Of a stretch of 64,000 nucleotides of DNA, positions 1 to 7,534 are shown in pieces. Positions within the stretch are counted from its first letter, which is position 1; the number at the start of each line of letters is the position of its first letter. The position numbers were made by a program, and so were the translations under genes. The DNA is from JAGNKE01 sp964583335 (GTDB taxonomy: Bacteria; Pseudomonadota; Alphaproteobacteria; Micavibrionales; Micavibrionaceae): contig CAZOVG010000001.1 of NCBI GenBank assembly GCA_964583335.1, positions 532,636-596,635 on the forward strand, in the 5' to 3' direction. The notes beneath the pieces are model-generated. The model saw only the letters and a list, made by a program, of their open reading frames with translations. It was not told where the DNA came from and ran no database searches.

Positions 1-71
1 CGCCGCCTTGAACCGGGCGGGGCTCTGCTGTTACAACCCTATTCACAACCCAAGCAAGGGAGTACCCCACG

Positions 72-680
72 ATGGAAATGATCGTACAAGGCAAGCAGAT
101 TGATATTGGCGATGCGTTGCGCACCCATGTTAAAGAAAAGCTGACGGATATCGACGAAAAGTATTTCAACCACGCGACGGATGCCACGGTCACGTTTTCG
201 CGCGAGGGGCACGGCAGCGGCCTGTTCCGCGTGAATATCTCGATGCGTGTAAGCAAGAACGTCATGGTGATTACCGAGGCGACGGAGAACGATCCCTATG
301 TGGCGTTTGAAGCGGCCTCGGAAAAGGCGGCCAAGCGGCTACGCCGCTATAAGCGGCAGTTGCGCGACCATCACGCCCGCAAGCAAAAGACGCCCGAGGA
401 AGAACAAACCAAGGCGCTTTATTATACGCTGGCGGTTCAGGGCGGCGGCGAGGCCGCGGAGCAGGATAATGAGGAGGACGGCGTTCCCCAGGGCGACGAC
501 CCGGTCGTTGTGGCCGAGATTTCTGCGGATATCGAGACGCTGAGCGTTTCCGACGCGGTGATGCGTATGGAGTTGGCTGACCGGAACGCACTGTTGTTCC
601 GCAACGCCAAGAATAACAGGCTGAACATGGTTTATATGCGCAGCGATGGTAACGTCGGCTGGGTCGATCCCCAGGATTAG
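72..680 (+). CDS. hpf: Ribosome hibernation-promoting factor, long form
   Basis: This 202-residue protein matches the long HPF/RaiA family, which dimerises 70S ribosomes into inactive 100S particles in stationary phase or starvation. Residues 1 to about 105 form the S30AE domain (starts MEMIVQGKQIDIGDAL), followed by an acidic linker (about 118-145). The C-terminal dimerisation domain is clear from the run IETLSVSDAVMRMELADRN and the ending with GNVGWVDP. The start ATG follows AAGGGAG with a 9-base gap; an internal Met at residue 3 is an alternative. In alphaproteobacteria hpf usually sits between rpoN and ptsN; ptsN follows here and rpoN would lie before the window. Confidence 0.95.
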   Translation: MEMIVQGKQIDIGDALRTHVKEKLTDIDEKYFNHATDATVTFSREGHGSGLFRVNISMRVSKNVMVITEATENDPYVAFEAASEKAAKRLRRYKRQLRDHHARKQKTPEEEQTKALYYTLAVQGGGEAAEQDNEEDGVPQGDDPVVVAEISADIETLSVSDAVMRMELADRNALLFRNAKNNRLNMVYMRSDGNVGWVDPQD

Positions 681-689
681 AGCTTCGAT

Positions 690-785
690 CGCTGAGCCTG
701 AACCGCGTTGCCGCGTCCCCCCGCCTTCGCGGGGGCTGAAGGCTGCTGCGAACCTTCGCTCCTTGCGCCTTGTTCAGGCTCAGCG
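690..785. repeat. Palindromic element with three predicted stems
   Basis: A perfect 14-base inverted repeat (CGCTGAGCCTGAAC at 690-703, its complement at 772-785) encloses two smaller hairpins: CCCCCGC-CTTC-GCGGGGG near 717-735 and GAAGG...CCTTC near 738-756. Together they would fold as a three-way junction in RNA or single-stranded DNA. It lies 10 bases after the hpf stop and before its terminator-like hairpin, so it would be in the hpf 3' untranslated RNA. It resembles dispersed intergenic palindromes in alphaproteobacteria, but no second copy was found in this window. Confidence 0.6.
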
Positions 786-860
786 CTCTTTGCTCTTGAA
801 GGTAGAAAAACCGCCCCTTTCGTCTCAAAGCTCTTCGAATGGGTTACAAGACATTATTAA

Positions 861-883
861 CCTCGCTGCGGCGGGGATTTTTT
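861..883 (+). terminator. Terminator-like hairpin after hpf
   Basis: The stem CCTCGC-TGCG-GCGGGG (six pairs, one a T-G pair) is followed by ATTTTTT. It lies 180 bases after hpf and separates it from ptsN. The 412-base gap from 681 to 1092 holds this hairpin and the palindromic element; I see no further gene in it. Confidence 0.6.
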
Positions 884-1092
884 GTGCAGGTGCGAGCGCA
901 AAAATAATAGCGTAATTGTGTGAAAACGGCACGTGCGCCGGCGTTTATGAAAACGTCTTTAACGTATTGTTTTGCCATATTTTTTATCTGCAACAAAAAT
1001 GAGTCTCCGGGTCGTTTTTTCTGGCAGATTCGTGTTTGTTCGTGGTACCACCTCACCATCGTACTTCATGCCAATGAGGCGGTTTACAGATC

Positions 1093-1554
1093 ATGCTTTC
1101 CATTCTTACTGCCGATCATGTCTTTACGGGCCTGAAGGCGCAAACGCGCCGGAAGTGCCTTCACGAGATCGCCGTGCGCATCGCGGCGGTCACGCGCCTT
1201 GACGCCGTCATCATGGCGCGGCTTTTCAACAAGAAGGAAATCAAGCGTTGCTCCGCCATCGGGGGCGGGGTCGCGGTGATCGATCTGCAATCGATCAGGC
1301 TTCAGAAGCCGTTTTTTTGTCTGGCGGTTTTGGATCACGGCGCGGATTTCCGGGCCCCTGACGGGGAGAAAGTCGATCTTGTCGCCTGTGTGCTTTCGCC
1401 GCATGCGGATGGGCCGGTGCATTTGCAGCGCATATCCTCGATCTCGCGCTTGCTGCGGGATCAGACCCTGTGTCAGGCTGTGCGCGAGGCAAAGGACCCG
1501 GATGCTATCCGGCTTTTGCTGATGTCTCCTGAACGGCGACTTTATGCCGCCTAG
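1093..1554 (+). CDS. ptsN: PtsN-like EIIA(Ntr) protein lacking the active-site histidine
   Basis: The 153-residue protein aligns over its length with EIIA(Ntr) (PTS IIA type 2 fold), the last phospho-acceptor of the nitrogen PTS. Recognisable parts are LKAQTRRKCLHEIA (about 14-27), the VDLVACVLSP strand and RISSISRLLRD near the C terminus. The active-site motif, normally GxGxAxPH with His phosphorylated, reads GGGVAVID here, so residue 64 is Asp (codon GAT at 1282-1284). The protein therefore cannot take phosphate in the usual way. A ribosome binding site is weak: GAGG lies 13 bases before the ATG. It keeps the usual position after hpf and overlaps the DUF1150 gene on the other strand by 4 bases. 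Confidence 0.8.
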   Translation: MLSILTADHVFTGLKAQTRRKCLHEIAVRIAAVTRLDAVIMARLFNKKEIKRCSAIGGGVAVIDLQSIRLQKPFFCLAVLDHGADFRAPDGEKVDLVACVLSPHADGPVHLQRISSISRLLRDQTLCQAVREAKDPDAIRLLLMSPERRLYAA

Positions 1555-1787
1555 TGGACTGTGACGGGCTCAAGTTTGTTCGAGAGGGATGATTTCACCG
1601 CTTCCTCGAAGCTGCCGAGGATCGAGAGAGGGCGGCCGTCCGCCGAACAGAGGGCATAGAGCGCGCCCCCCGCATCTTCGATCATGCGGATGTAGGCGAC
1701 CTGTCCGGCTCCGAGATTCATGAAATCTTCCGCTGACATATTGCGCAGCAGGCTGCGGATATGATCTTCTCTGTTCTCTGTGACCAT
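1551..1787 (-). CDS. DUF1150 family small protein
   Basis: The 78-residue protein matches the alphaproteobacterial DUF1150 family (GAGQVAYIRMIEDAGGALYAL, then a short segment naming a two-residue PL-S turn and a charged C terminus). Its function is not known. It lies 12 bases after the hsp20 gene on the same strand, and AGGAGA stands 7 bases before the ATG, so it is almost certainly co-transcribed and efficiently translated with hsp20. The hsp20-DUF1150 pair is common in alphaproteobacteria, which suggests a proteostasis or stress role, but this is inference from position only. Confidence 0.85.
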   Translation of the reverse strand: MVTENREDHIRSLLRNMSAEDFMNLGAGQVAYIRMIEDAGGALYALCSADGRPLSILGSFEEAVKSSLSNKLEPVTVH

Positions 1788-1799
1788 GCTGTTGTCTCC

Positions 1800-2270
1800 T
1801 TATTCGCCGGTTTCCGTGGCATCTATGTCGATAGCCTTGACCTTGCGGCCCGGTTTTTCGGCGCTTTTGATTTTGATTTTTTGCGCCGCCGATTCGGGCT
1901 GGACGCGCTCCAGATTGATATGCAGAAGGCCGTTATCGAGGTCGGCGTCGTGGACCTCTATGCCGTCGGCCAGCACGAAGCTGCGCTGGAAGCGGCGGGC
2001 GGCGATGCCGCGATAGAGGTAAACCTTTGATTCGTCTTCGGCTTTCTGGCCCCGGATGGTGAGCTGGTTATGCTCGATCTCGACATCGAGGTCTTCGAGG
2101 CCGAATCCGGCAACCGCGAGGGTGATCCGCAGGCCATTTTCGCCGATTTGTTCAATGTTGTAAGGGGGATAGCCATCGCCGCCGGATTTGCGGAGGCGGT
2201 CTACGGTCTTTTCAAACTGATCGAAACCGAGGAAAAGGGGGCTGTCGAACAAGGTCAAACGTGTGGTCAT
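1800..2270 (-). CDS. Small heat-shock protein, Hsp20/IbpA family
   Basis: This 156-residue ATP-independent holdase chaperone binds unfolding proteins in the cytoplasm. The N-terminal arm (TTRLTLFDSPLFLGFD) and the alpha-crystallin domain (about 35-125, with the YNIEQIGENGLRITLAVAGF start and the GLLHINLER end) are typical of alphaproteobacterial IbpA-like proteins. An upstream ATG at 2285 would add five residues (MEETK), but GGAGA lies 5 bases before the ATG at 2270, which is therefore preferred. First gene of a two-gene unit with DUF1150. Confidence 0.93.
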   Translation of the reverse strand: MTTRLTLFDSPLFLGFDQFEKTVDRLRKSGGDGYPPYNIEQIGENGLRITLAVAGFGLEDLDVEIEHNQLTIRGQKAEDESKVYLYRGIAARRFQRSFVLADGIEVHDADLDNGLLHINLERVQPESAAQKIKIKSAEKPGRKVKAIDIDATETGE

Positions 2271-2375
2271 TTTTGTCTCCTCCATTGAGCGAGTTACGGG
2301 AGACCCGCATCAGCAGCATCACCCGAGTTCATCATACAGGAGAGTCGGGGCGGGAGACAAGAAATTGAGTGGGGA

Positions 2376-2558
2376 TCAGGATTTGCGGACGAAGAGGCGG
2401 TCGCAATAGACGCATTCGGCGCGGTTATGGTCATCAAACGTGTACCAGACCTTGGGGTGGCCGAGCGGGCCGCCGCCGCCGTCGCAGGAGACTCCGTCGG
2501 CATCGGCGGGCACTGTGAAGGTTTCGGGCTGGGGGGCGTTGTTTTGCTGTCTGGTCAT
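2376..2558 (-). CDS. CHCC-type zinc-finger protein (NDUFS6-like domain)
   Basis: A 60-residue protein with the zinc-finger pattern of the CHCC family related to mitochondrial complex I subunit NDUFS6: Cys25 (GVSCDGGGG), His34 in LGHPKVW, then CVYC (Cys49 and Cys52) near the C terminus. In the mitochondrial protein this domain takes part in complex I assembly; in alphaproteobacteria the homologue is a small standalone protein whose job is less certain. It sits between cysS and hsp20 on the same strand. Confidence 0.85.
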   Translation of the reverse strand: MTRQQNNAPQPETFTVPADADGVSCDGGGGPLGHPKVWYTFDDHNRAECVYCDRLFVRKS

Positions 2559-2616
2559 GCGTGTTTCTTTCTTTCATCATTCTATGCTGCGGCGCGGGTT
2601 TTTCAAGTCTCCGGCG

Positions 2617-4002
2617 TTAGAGTTTTTTCCAGACCGCGCCGGCGGCGGTGTCTTCGATGGCGATGCCCATATCGGTGAGCTCGCGGCGGATTTCATCGGC
2701 GCGGGCGAAGTTTTTGCTCTTGCGGGCGTCTTGTCTTTGCTGCAGCAAATTTTCGATCTTCGCGGCGTCGGCGTCGTTTGCGGGCTGGCCGTAGCCGAGC
2801 CATGAATCCGCGTCCTGTTGCAGCACGCCCAGCAGGTTCGCGCCCGCGAGCAGCGCGGCCTTGTCATAGGGGGCGCGGGTTTGCGCGGCCTTGCGGGCGA
2901 GGTGGCCGAGGGCGGCGATGGCCTTGGGGGTGTTCAAATCATCGCATAGGGCTTCGTGGATCGGGTTGTCGTGTTGGTTTGAGTCTTTCTCCGGCGTTAT
3001 GTCGGCGAGTTCGCGCAGGGTCTGGTAGAGGCGCTCCAATGTTTTTTGGGTTTGTTGCAGCAGGTTTTCCGTCCAGTCGAGCGGTTGGCTGTATTGCGCG
3101 GAGAGGAGGGCGAGGCGGAGAGTCTCGCCGTCATATTGCTGCAGCAAATCGTGCACCAATCTTGTGTTGCCCTCGGATTTGGCCATTTTTTGGGTGTTCA
3201 CGGTGACGAATCCATTGTGCACCCAGAATTTCGCGAAGGCGGACAGATCGTTTAATTGGCCTTGCGCGCAGCAGCTTTGGGCGATTTCGTTTTCGTGGTG
3301 CGGGAATTTGAGGTCCGCGCCGCCGCCGTGGATGTCGAAGGGCAGGCCGAGATGTTCCTGCGCCATCGCGGAACATTCGATATGCCAGCCGGGGCGGCCC
3401 CGGCCCCAGGGGGAATCCCAGCCGGGCTGATCGGGCGTGCTGGGCTTCCAGAGCACGAAATCAGCGGGGTCGCGCTTATAGGGGGCGACCTCGACGCGCG
3501 CGCCGGCGATCTGGTCGTCACGGCTGCGGCCCGACAGGCCGCCATAAGCGGGGAAGGAGGGGACGTTGAAGAGCACGTGGCCTTGCCCCTCGTAGGCGTG
3601 ATCCTTGGCGATCAGGGTTTCGATCAGGGCGATCATCTGGGGTATGTGGGTCGTCGCGCGGGGCTGGACGTCCGGGGCTTTTACGCCCAGCGCCGCCATA
3701 TCGCGGTTATAGATATCGGTGAATTTGCAGGTGATTTCGTCGCAGGGGCGGCCCGTTTCGCGGGCGGCGGCGATGATCTTGTCGTCGATGTCGGTGATGT
3801 TCGAGACGTAGGTGACCCTGGGATAGAGCGAGCGCAGCAGGCCCGCCAGAAGGTCGAAGACCACGGCCATGCGGGCGTTGCCGATATGGGCATAGTTATA
3901 AACCGTGGGACCGCAGGCATAGAGCCGCACATGGGCCGGGTCGAGGGGCCTGAAATCCTCTTTCTTGCGGGTCAGGGAGTTGTGCAGCTTGAGGGCGGTC
4001 AT
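2617..4002 (-). CDS. cysS: Cysteinyl-tRNA synthetase
   Basis: This class I aminoacyl-tRNA synthetase charges tRNA-Cys. At 461 residues it matches the E. coli enzyme. Visible features are the zinc-binding Cys in RLYACGPTVYN, the HIGH-type motif AHIGNARM, further zinc ligands in HIECSAMA and HHENEIAQS, and the KMSKS loop written KMAKS (QKMAKSEGN). The C-terminal helical anticodon-binding part ends in AAGAVWKKL. The ATG at 4002 is taken as the start; a TTG at 4005 sits nearer to the AAGGA ribosome binding site and would add one residue. Divergent from folE with 84 bases between the starts. Confidence 0.97.
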   Translation of the reverse strand: MTALKLHNSLTRKKEDFRPLDPAHVRLYACGPTVYNYAHIGNARMAVVFDLLAGLLRSLYPRVTYVSNITDIDDKIIAAARETGRPCDEITCKFTDIYNRDMAALGVKAPDVQPRATTHIPQMIALIETLIAKDHAYEGQGHVLFNVPSFPAYGGLSGRSRDDQIAGARVEVAPYKRDPADFVLWKPSTPDQPGWDSPWGRGRPGWHIECSAMAQEHLGLPFDIHGGGADLKFPHHENEIAQSCCAQGQLNDLSAFAKFWVHNGFVTVNTQKMAKSEGNTRLVHDLLQQYDGETLRLALLSAQYSQPLDWTENLLQQTQKTLERLYQTLRELADITPEKDSNQHDNPIHEALCDDLNTPKAIAALGHLARKAAQTRAPYDKAALLAGANLLGVLQQDADSWLGYGQPANDADAAKIENLLQQRQDARKSKNFARADEIRRELTDMGIAIEDTAAGAVWKKL

Positions 4003-4086
4003 CAAATCGGGGTCCTTATATTCTTTTTTACTGGAAAATACGTGAAAGACACTGTAAGACCAACATGTTTTTTACGGGTGGCAAGG

Positions 4087-4698
4087 ATGAGCGTAGAGAA
4101 TATTAACCGGAAGAAAAAAATGGCGCAGGACAAGAGGCCTACGAAAGACGAGGCTATGCGCGCCGTTGAGACGCTGATCCGCTGGGCCGGGGACGACCCG
4201 GCGCGGGAAGGTTTGCTTGATACGCCCAAGCGCGTGGTTGAGGCCTATAACGAGTTCTTTTGCGGTTACGCCAAGGATGCGGCTCTGGAACTGGGCAAAA
4301 CTTTCGAAGATATTCAAGGGTTTGACGATATCGTCATTGTCCGCGACATCAGTTTCACCTCGCATTGCGAGCATCACATGGTGCCGATCATCGGGCAGGC
4401 GCATGTCGCCTATTGGCCCACCGAGAAGGTTGTCGGGATCAGTAAGCTGGCCCGGATCGTGGATGTTTACGCCAAGCGCCTGATCTCGCAGGAAAATATG
4501 ACTCGGAACATCGTCGAGGTGATCGACCGGACGCTGAAGCCCAAGGGCGCGGCCGTGATGATCCGCGCGAACCACCAGTGCATGTCGATCCGGGGGGTCA
4601 ACAAGGCGCATTCCAGCACCGTGACCACCATGTTTTCGGGCATTTTCAAGGACGATCCGACGGTTCAGCGCCGTTTTCTGGACCTGATCAGAGACTAG
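4087..4698 (+). CDS. folE: GTP cyclohydrolase I
   Basis: Converts GTP to 7,8-dihydroneopterin triphosphate, the first step of folate (and queuosine-type) synthesis. The 203-residue protein has the conserved RWAGDDPAREGLLDTPKRV opening, zinc-ligand motif TSHCEHHMVPIIG and the second cysteine in HQCMSIRGV. The reading frame stays open far upstream, antisense to cysS, but homology begins only near here. The ATG at 4087 is used; an ATG at 4120 with GGAAG seven bases upstream is a good alternative and would give 192 residues. It is followed after 57 bases by pyrC. Confidence 0.96.
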   Translation: MSVENINRKKKMAQDKRPTKDEAMRAVETLIRWAGDDPAREGLLDTPKRVVEAYNEFFCGYAKDAALELGKTFEDIQGFDDIVIVRDISFTSHCEHHMVPIIGQAHVAYWPTEKVVGISKLARIVDVYAKRLISQENMTRNIVEVIDRTLKPKGAAVMIRANHQCMSIRGVNKAHSSTVTTMFSGIFKDDPTVQRRFLDLIRD

Positions 4699-4755
4699 GC
4701 GCCGCTTTTTTAGTATAGTTTTCCTGTATTCCAGCCCCAAGCGGGAGATTTTCGC

Positions 4756-6099
4756 ATGAGCACGCACGCCGACCTTCTGCTGATCAACGGGACCGTCGTT
4801 TTACCCGAGGGCACCCGGCAAGCGGATATTCTGGTCAAAGATGGCAAAATCCACGATATCGGGTCGTTCAACCCCACGATGGCCGCCGAGATCGTCGATT
4901 GCGGGGGTTTGCATATCCTGCCCGGCGTGATCGACACGCAGGTGCATTTCCGCGAGCCGGGGGGCGAGCACAAGGAAACGCTGGAAACGGGCATGAAGGC
5001 CGCCGCGATGGGCGGCGTGACCGCGATTTTCGAGATGCCGAATACCAACCCGCTGACCACCACGCCCGAAGGGCTGGCGCGCAAGATGGAGGCCGCCGCG
5101 AAGGCCCCGTGGACCGAATATGCGTTTTATTTCGGCGGGACGGCGGCGAATTCGCAAAATTTGCCGGAGTGGGAGAATCTGCCGGGGGTTTGCGGCGTTA
5201 AAATTTTCATGGGGTCGTCCACGGGCGATCTTCTGGCCGCTTCGGACGAGGAGGTCGAGGCCGTCCTGCGGAACGGGCGGCGGGTCGTGGCTGTCCACGC
5301 CGAGGACGAGGCCATGATGATCGAAAACAAGAAAAGCATCCTCGGCAGCAGCACCGACCCGGCGATGCACCATATCTGGCGCTCGGTCGAGTCGTGCGTT
5401 TCGGCGACGACGCGGCTTTTGCGGCTGGCCCGCAAGGCGGGGCGGCGTGTGCATGTGCTGCATATCACCAGCGCGCAGGAGATGGAGATTCTGGCCCAGA
5501 ACCGCGATATCGCGAGCGTTGAGGTGCTGCCCAACCATTTGACGCTTTCGGCGCCGGATTGTTATTTGCGGCTGGGGACCAAGGCGCAGCAAAACCCGCC
5601 CATCCGCGAATTGCATCATCAGCTGGCGCTGTGGAAAGGTATCCGGGACGGGACGGTGGATATCCTGGGGTCAGACCACGCGCCGCATACGCTGGAGGAG
5701 AAGGGTAAGACCTATCCGGGCAGCCCAAGCGGCACGCCGGGCGTGCAGACGCTGGTGCCGATCATGCTGGACCACGTGAATAAGGGGAATCTGACGCTGG
5801 AGCGGTTTGTGGACCTTGTTTCGTATGGGCCGCAGCGGATTCATCAGATTGCCAATAAAGGGCGGATCGTGCGCGGATATGACGCGGATTTCACGGTTGT
5901 CGATTTGCGCAAGAAAATGGAGATCACGAACGCGCAGCAGCAGACCAAATGCGGCTGGACGCCGTTCGATGGGACGAAGGTCACGGGCTGGCCGATCATG
6001 ACGATCATAAGGGGCCAGATGGTGATGCGTGAGGACGAGCTTTTGAAGCCCGTCGGGAAGCCCGTGCGGTTCCGTGAAACGCTGGGTTCGGGGGCTTGA
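4756..6099 (+). CDS. pyrC: Dihydroorotase-family amidohydrolase
   Basis: A 447-residue cyclic amidohydrolase of the class I dihydroorotase group, expected to interconvert carbamoyl-aspartate and dihydroorotate in pyrimidine synthesis. Metal-site motifs are visible: IDTQVHFREPG (60-69), Lys149 in VKIFMGSSTG, His181 in AVHAED, His236 in VLHIT and Asp307 in LGSDHAPH. The first His of the usual HxH pair is Gln62; as I recall, QVHFREPG marks a known alphaproteobacterial subfamily rather than a damaged copy. The start has GGGAG 9 bases upstream. The next gene overlaps or abuts its 3' end. Confidence 0.88.
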   Translation: MSTHADLLLINGTVVLPEGTRQADILVKDGKIHDIGSFNPTMAAEIVDCGGLHILPGVIDTQVHFREPGGEHKETLETGMKAAAMGGVTAIFEMPNTNPLTTTPEGLARKMEAAAKAPWTEYAFYFGGTAANSQNLPEWENLPGVCGVKIFMGSSTGDLLAASDEEVEAVLRNGRRVVAVHAEDEAMMIENKKSILGSSTDPAMHHIWRSVESCVSATTRLLRLARKAGRRVHVLHITSAQEMEILAQNRDIASVEVLPNHLTLSAPDCYLRLGTKAQQNPPIRELHHQLALWKGIRDGTVDILGSDHAPHTLEEKGKTYPGSPSGTPGVQTLVPIMLDHVNKGNLTLERFVDLVSYGPQRIHQIANKGRIVRGYDADFTVVDLRKKMEITNAQQQTKCGWTPFDGTKVTGWPIMTIIRGQMVMREDELLKPVGKPVRFRETLGSGA

Positions 6100-7327
6100 G
6101 CCCGTGGAGGACTGGCGCGCCCTTCTGGCGCCTGATATCCGGGCGTTTATCCTTTCCCACGCCGGGGCGGACGTTTCGGCGCTGGCGCTCAAAAAACCGC
6201 CCCATCCCGACTGGCCCTATAAGCTGATCCTCGACCAGATCAAGGCGCGGGGGAAGGCGGCGACCAAGGTTCCGGCGTGGCTTGATCTTCCCGAGATCGT
6301 TTTTCCTTCCGCCGACGTGATGGAGCAAGCGTCTTCGTGGCCGTGCGCGGTTTATAAAGCATCCTTGATCGGAGGCGGGCGCATCGCCGATTTGACCGCC
6401 GGGGCGGGGATCGACGCGGCGGCGCTGGCCCGGCGGGCCGTGACTCTGGTTTGCGCCGAAAAAGACTCTCTCCATGCCGAGATCCTTGAGCATAATCTCG
6501 GAATTCTTAGGAAAGCCGGGCATTTTCGCGCGGATTTTCAGGTTCATGGCGGCGGTTCAGAGGAATTTATTGGTGAAATGACGCCGTGCGATTGGGTTTA
6601 TCTCGACCCGCAGCGGCGTGAGGGGGGCCGCAAGGGGCGGTTCCTGTTCGAGGATTGCTCGCCGGATATTACAGCGATGCTGCCTGAATTGCGTAAGGCG
6701 GGGGCGAAGATCATGCTTAAGGCTTCCCCGGTTTTGGATATCGCGCTGGCGGTCGAAGCCTTAGGCGGGGTCGGCGCCGTGCATGTCGTCCAATCGGGCG
6801 GGGAATGCAAGGAGGTGCTGTATATCCTCGACGGCGCTGAGGGGGAGCCCGGGATCCATGCCGTCGATATTGATGATGAGGGGCGGGTTTTAGTCGAATT
6901 TCAGTTTAAGGTGGCCGAGGAGCAGGCCGGGCAGGCTGAGATCGGGCCGCCGGAAGCCTATATATACGAGCCGGGAGCGGCGTTTTTGAAGGCGGGCGCG
7001 TTTAATCTGCTGGCGACGCGGTACGGATTACGCAAGCTGCACCGGAATACGCATCTTTATACGTCGGATGAGTTGGTTCAGGGGTTTCCGGGGAAATGCT
7101 ATAAGATCGGGGATGTGCGAAGTCCGGCGGACGGCGTTGCGGATATCGCCGGGGCGGAGCTGGTTTTGCGGAATTACCCTGGCCGAACGGACGATCTGCG
7201 GGCGAAGCTGCGTTTGCGGGAGGGCGATTCGTGCCGGATTTTCGCCTGTACAACCCAAGATGAACGGAAAAAGCTGATCGTCTGCTCGAAAATCGCTTGT
7301 CAAAACGCCGGAAACGGGGGACATTGA
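6074..7327 (+). CDS. SAM-dependent methyltransferase with THUMP-like domain
   Basis: A 417-residue predicted class I methyltransferase. The AdoMet site is visible at about 113-127 (GGRIADLTAGAGIDAAAL), the acidic motif at VCAEKD, and the catalytic-loop region at CDWVYLDPQRR followed by KIMLKASPVLD. The C-terminal third (about 320-400, RKLHRNTHLYTSDELVQGFPGK) matches the THUMP-like domain found in this family, suggesting an RNA substrate, although none is known to me. The start given is GTG overlapping pyrC by 26 bases; a GTG at 6104, five bases after the pyrC stop, is equally plausible. I associate this family mainly with Bacteroidota, so its presence here is notable. Confidence 0.8.
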   Translation: MKRWVRGLEPVEDWRALLAPDIRAFILSHAGADVSALALKKPPHPDWPYKLILDQIKARGKAATKVPAWLDLPEIVFPSADVMEQASSWPCAVYKASLIGGGRIADLTAGAGIDAAALARRAVTLVCAEKDSLHAEILEHNLGILRKAGHFRADFQVHGGGSEEFIGEMTPCDWVYLDPQRREGGRKGRFLFEDCSPDITAMLPELRKAGAKIMLKASPVLDIALAVEALGGVGAVHVVQSGGECKEVLYILDGAEGEPGIHAVDIDDEGRVLVEFQFKVAEEQAGQAEIGPPEAYIYEPGAAFLKAGAFNLLATRYGLRKLHRNTHLYTSDELVQGFPGKCYKIGDVRSPADGVADIAGAELVLRNYPGRTDDLRAKLRLREGDSCRIFACTTQDERKKLIVCSKIACQNAGNGGH

Positions 7328-7534
7328 TAGTAGTACATTCCCAATTTTGGCTGTTTTCCGCCGTTTTCCGTTTTTCAGCTCCCGATATTTTCCTTATTTT
7401 CTTTAGAAATTTAGCCCCCGCTCAACGTGTTGTTAATCTTTAGTATTTACAATCGTCTGTAGATTGGGGGTTTTACGTGTGGTTCGCAAGGACGCGGGCC
7501 GCGCGGACTTTCGTTAGCTTCAAGTGGATCAGAC

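Noticed and set aside
3256..4086. Long open frame upstream of and in frame with folE
   Set aside because: It is antisense to cysS and shows no similarity; the GTP cyclohydrolase pattern begins only after 4087.
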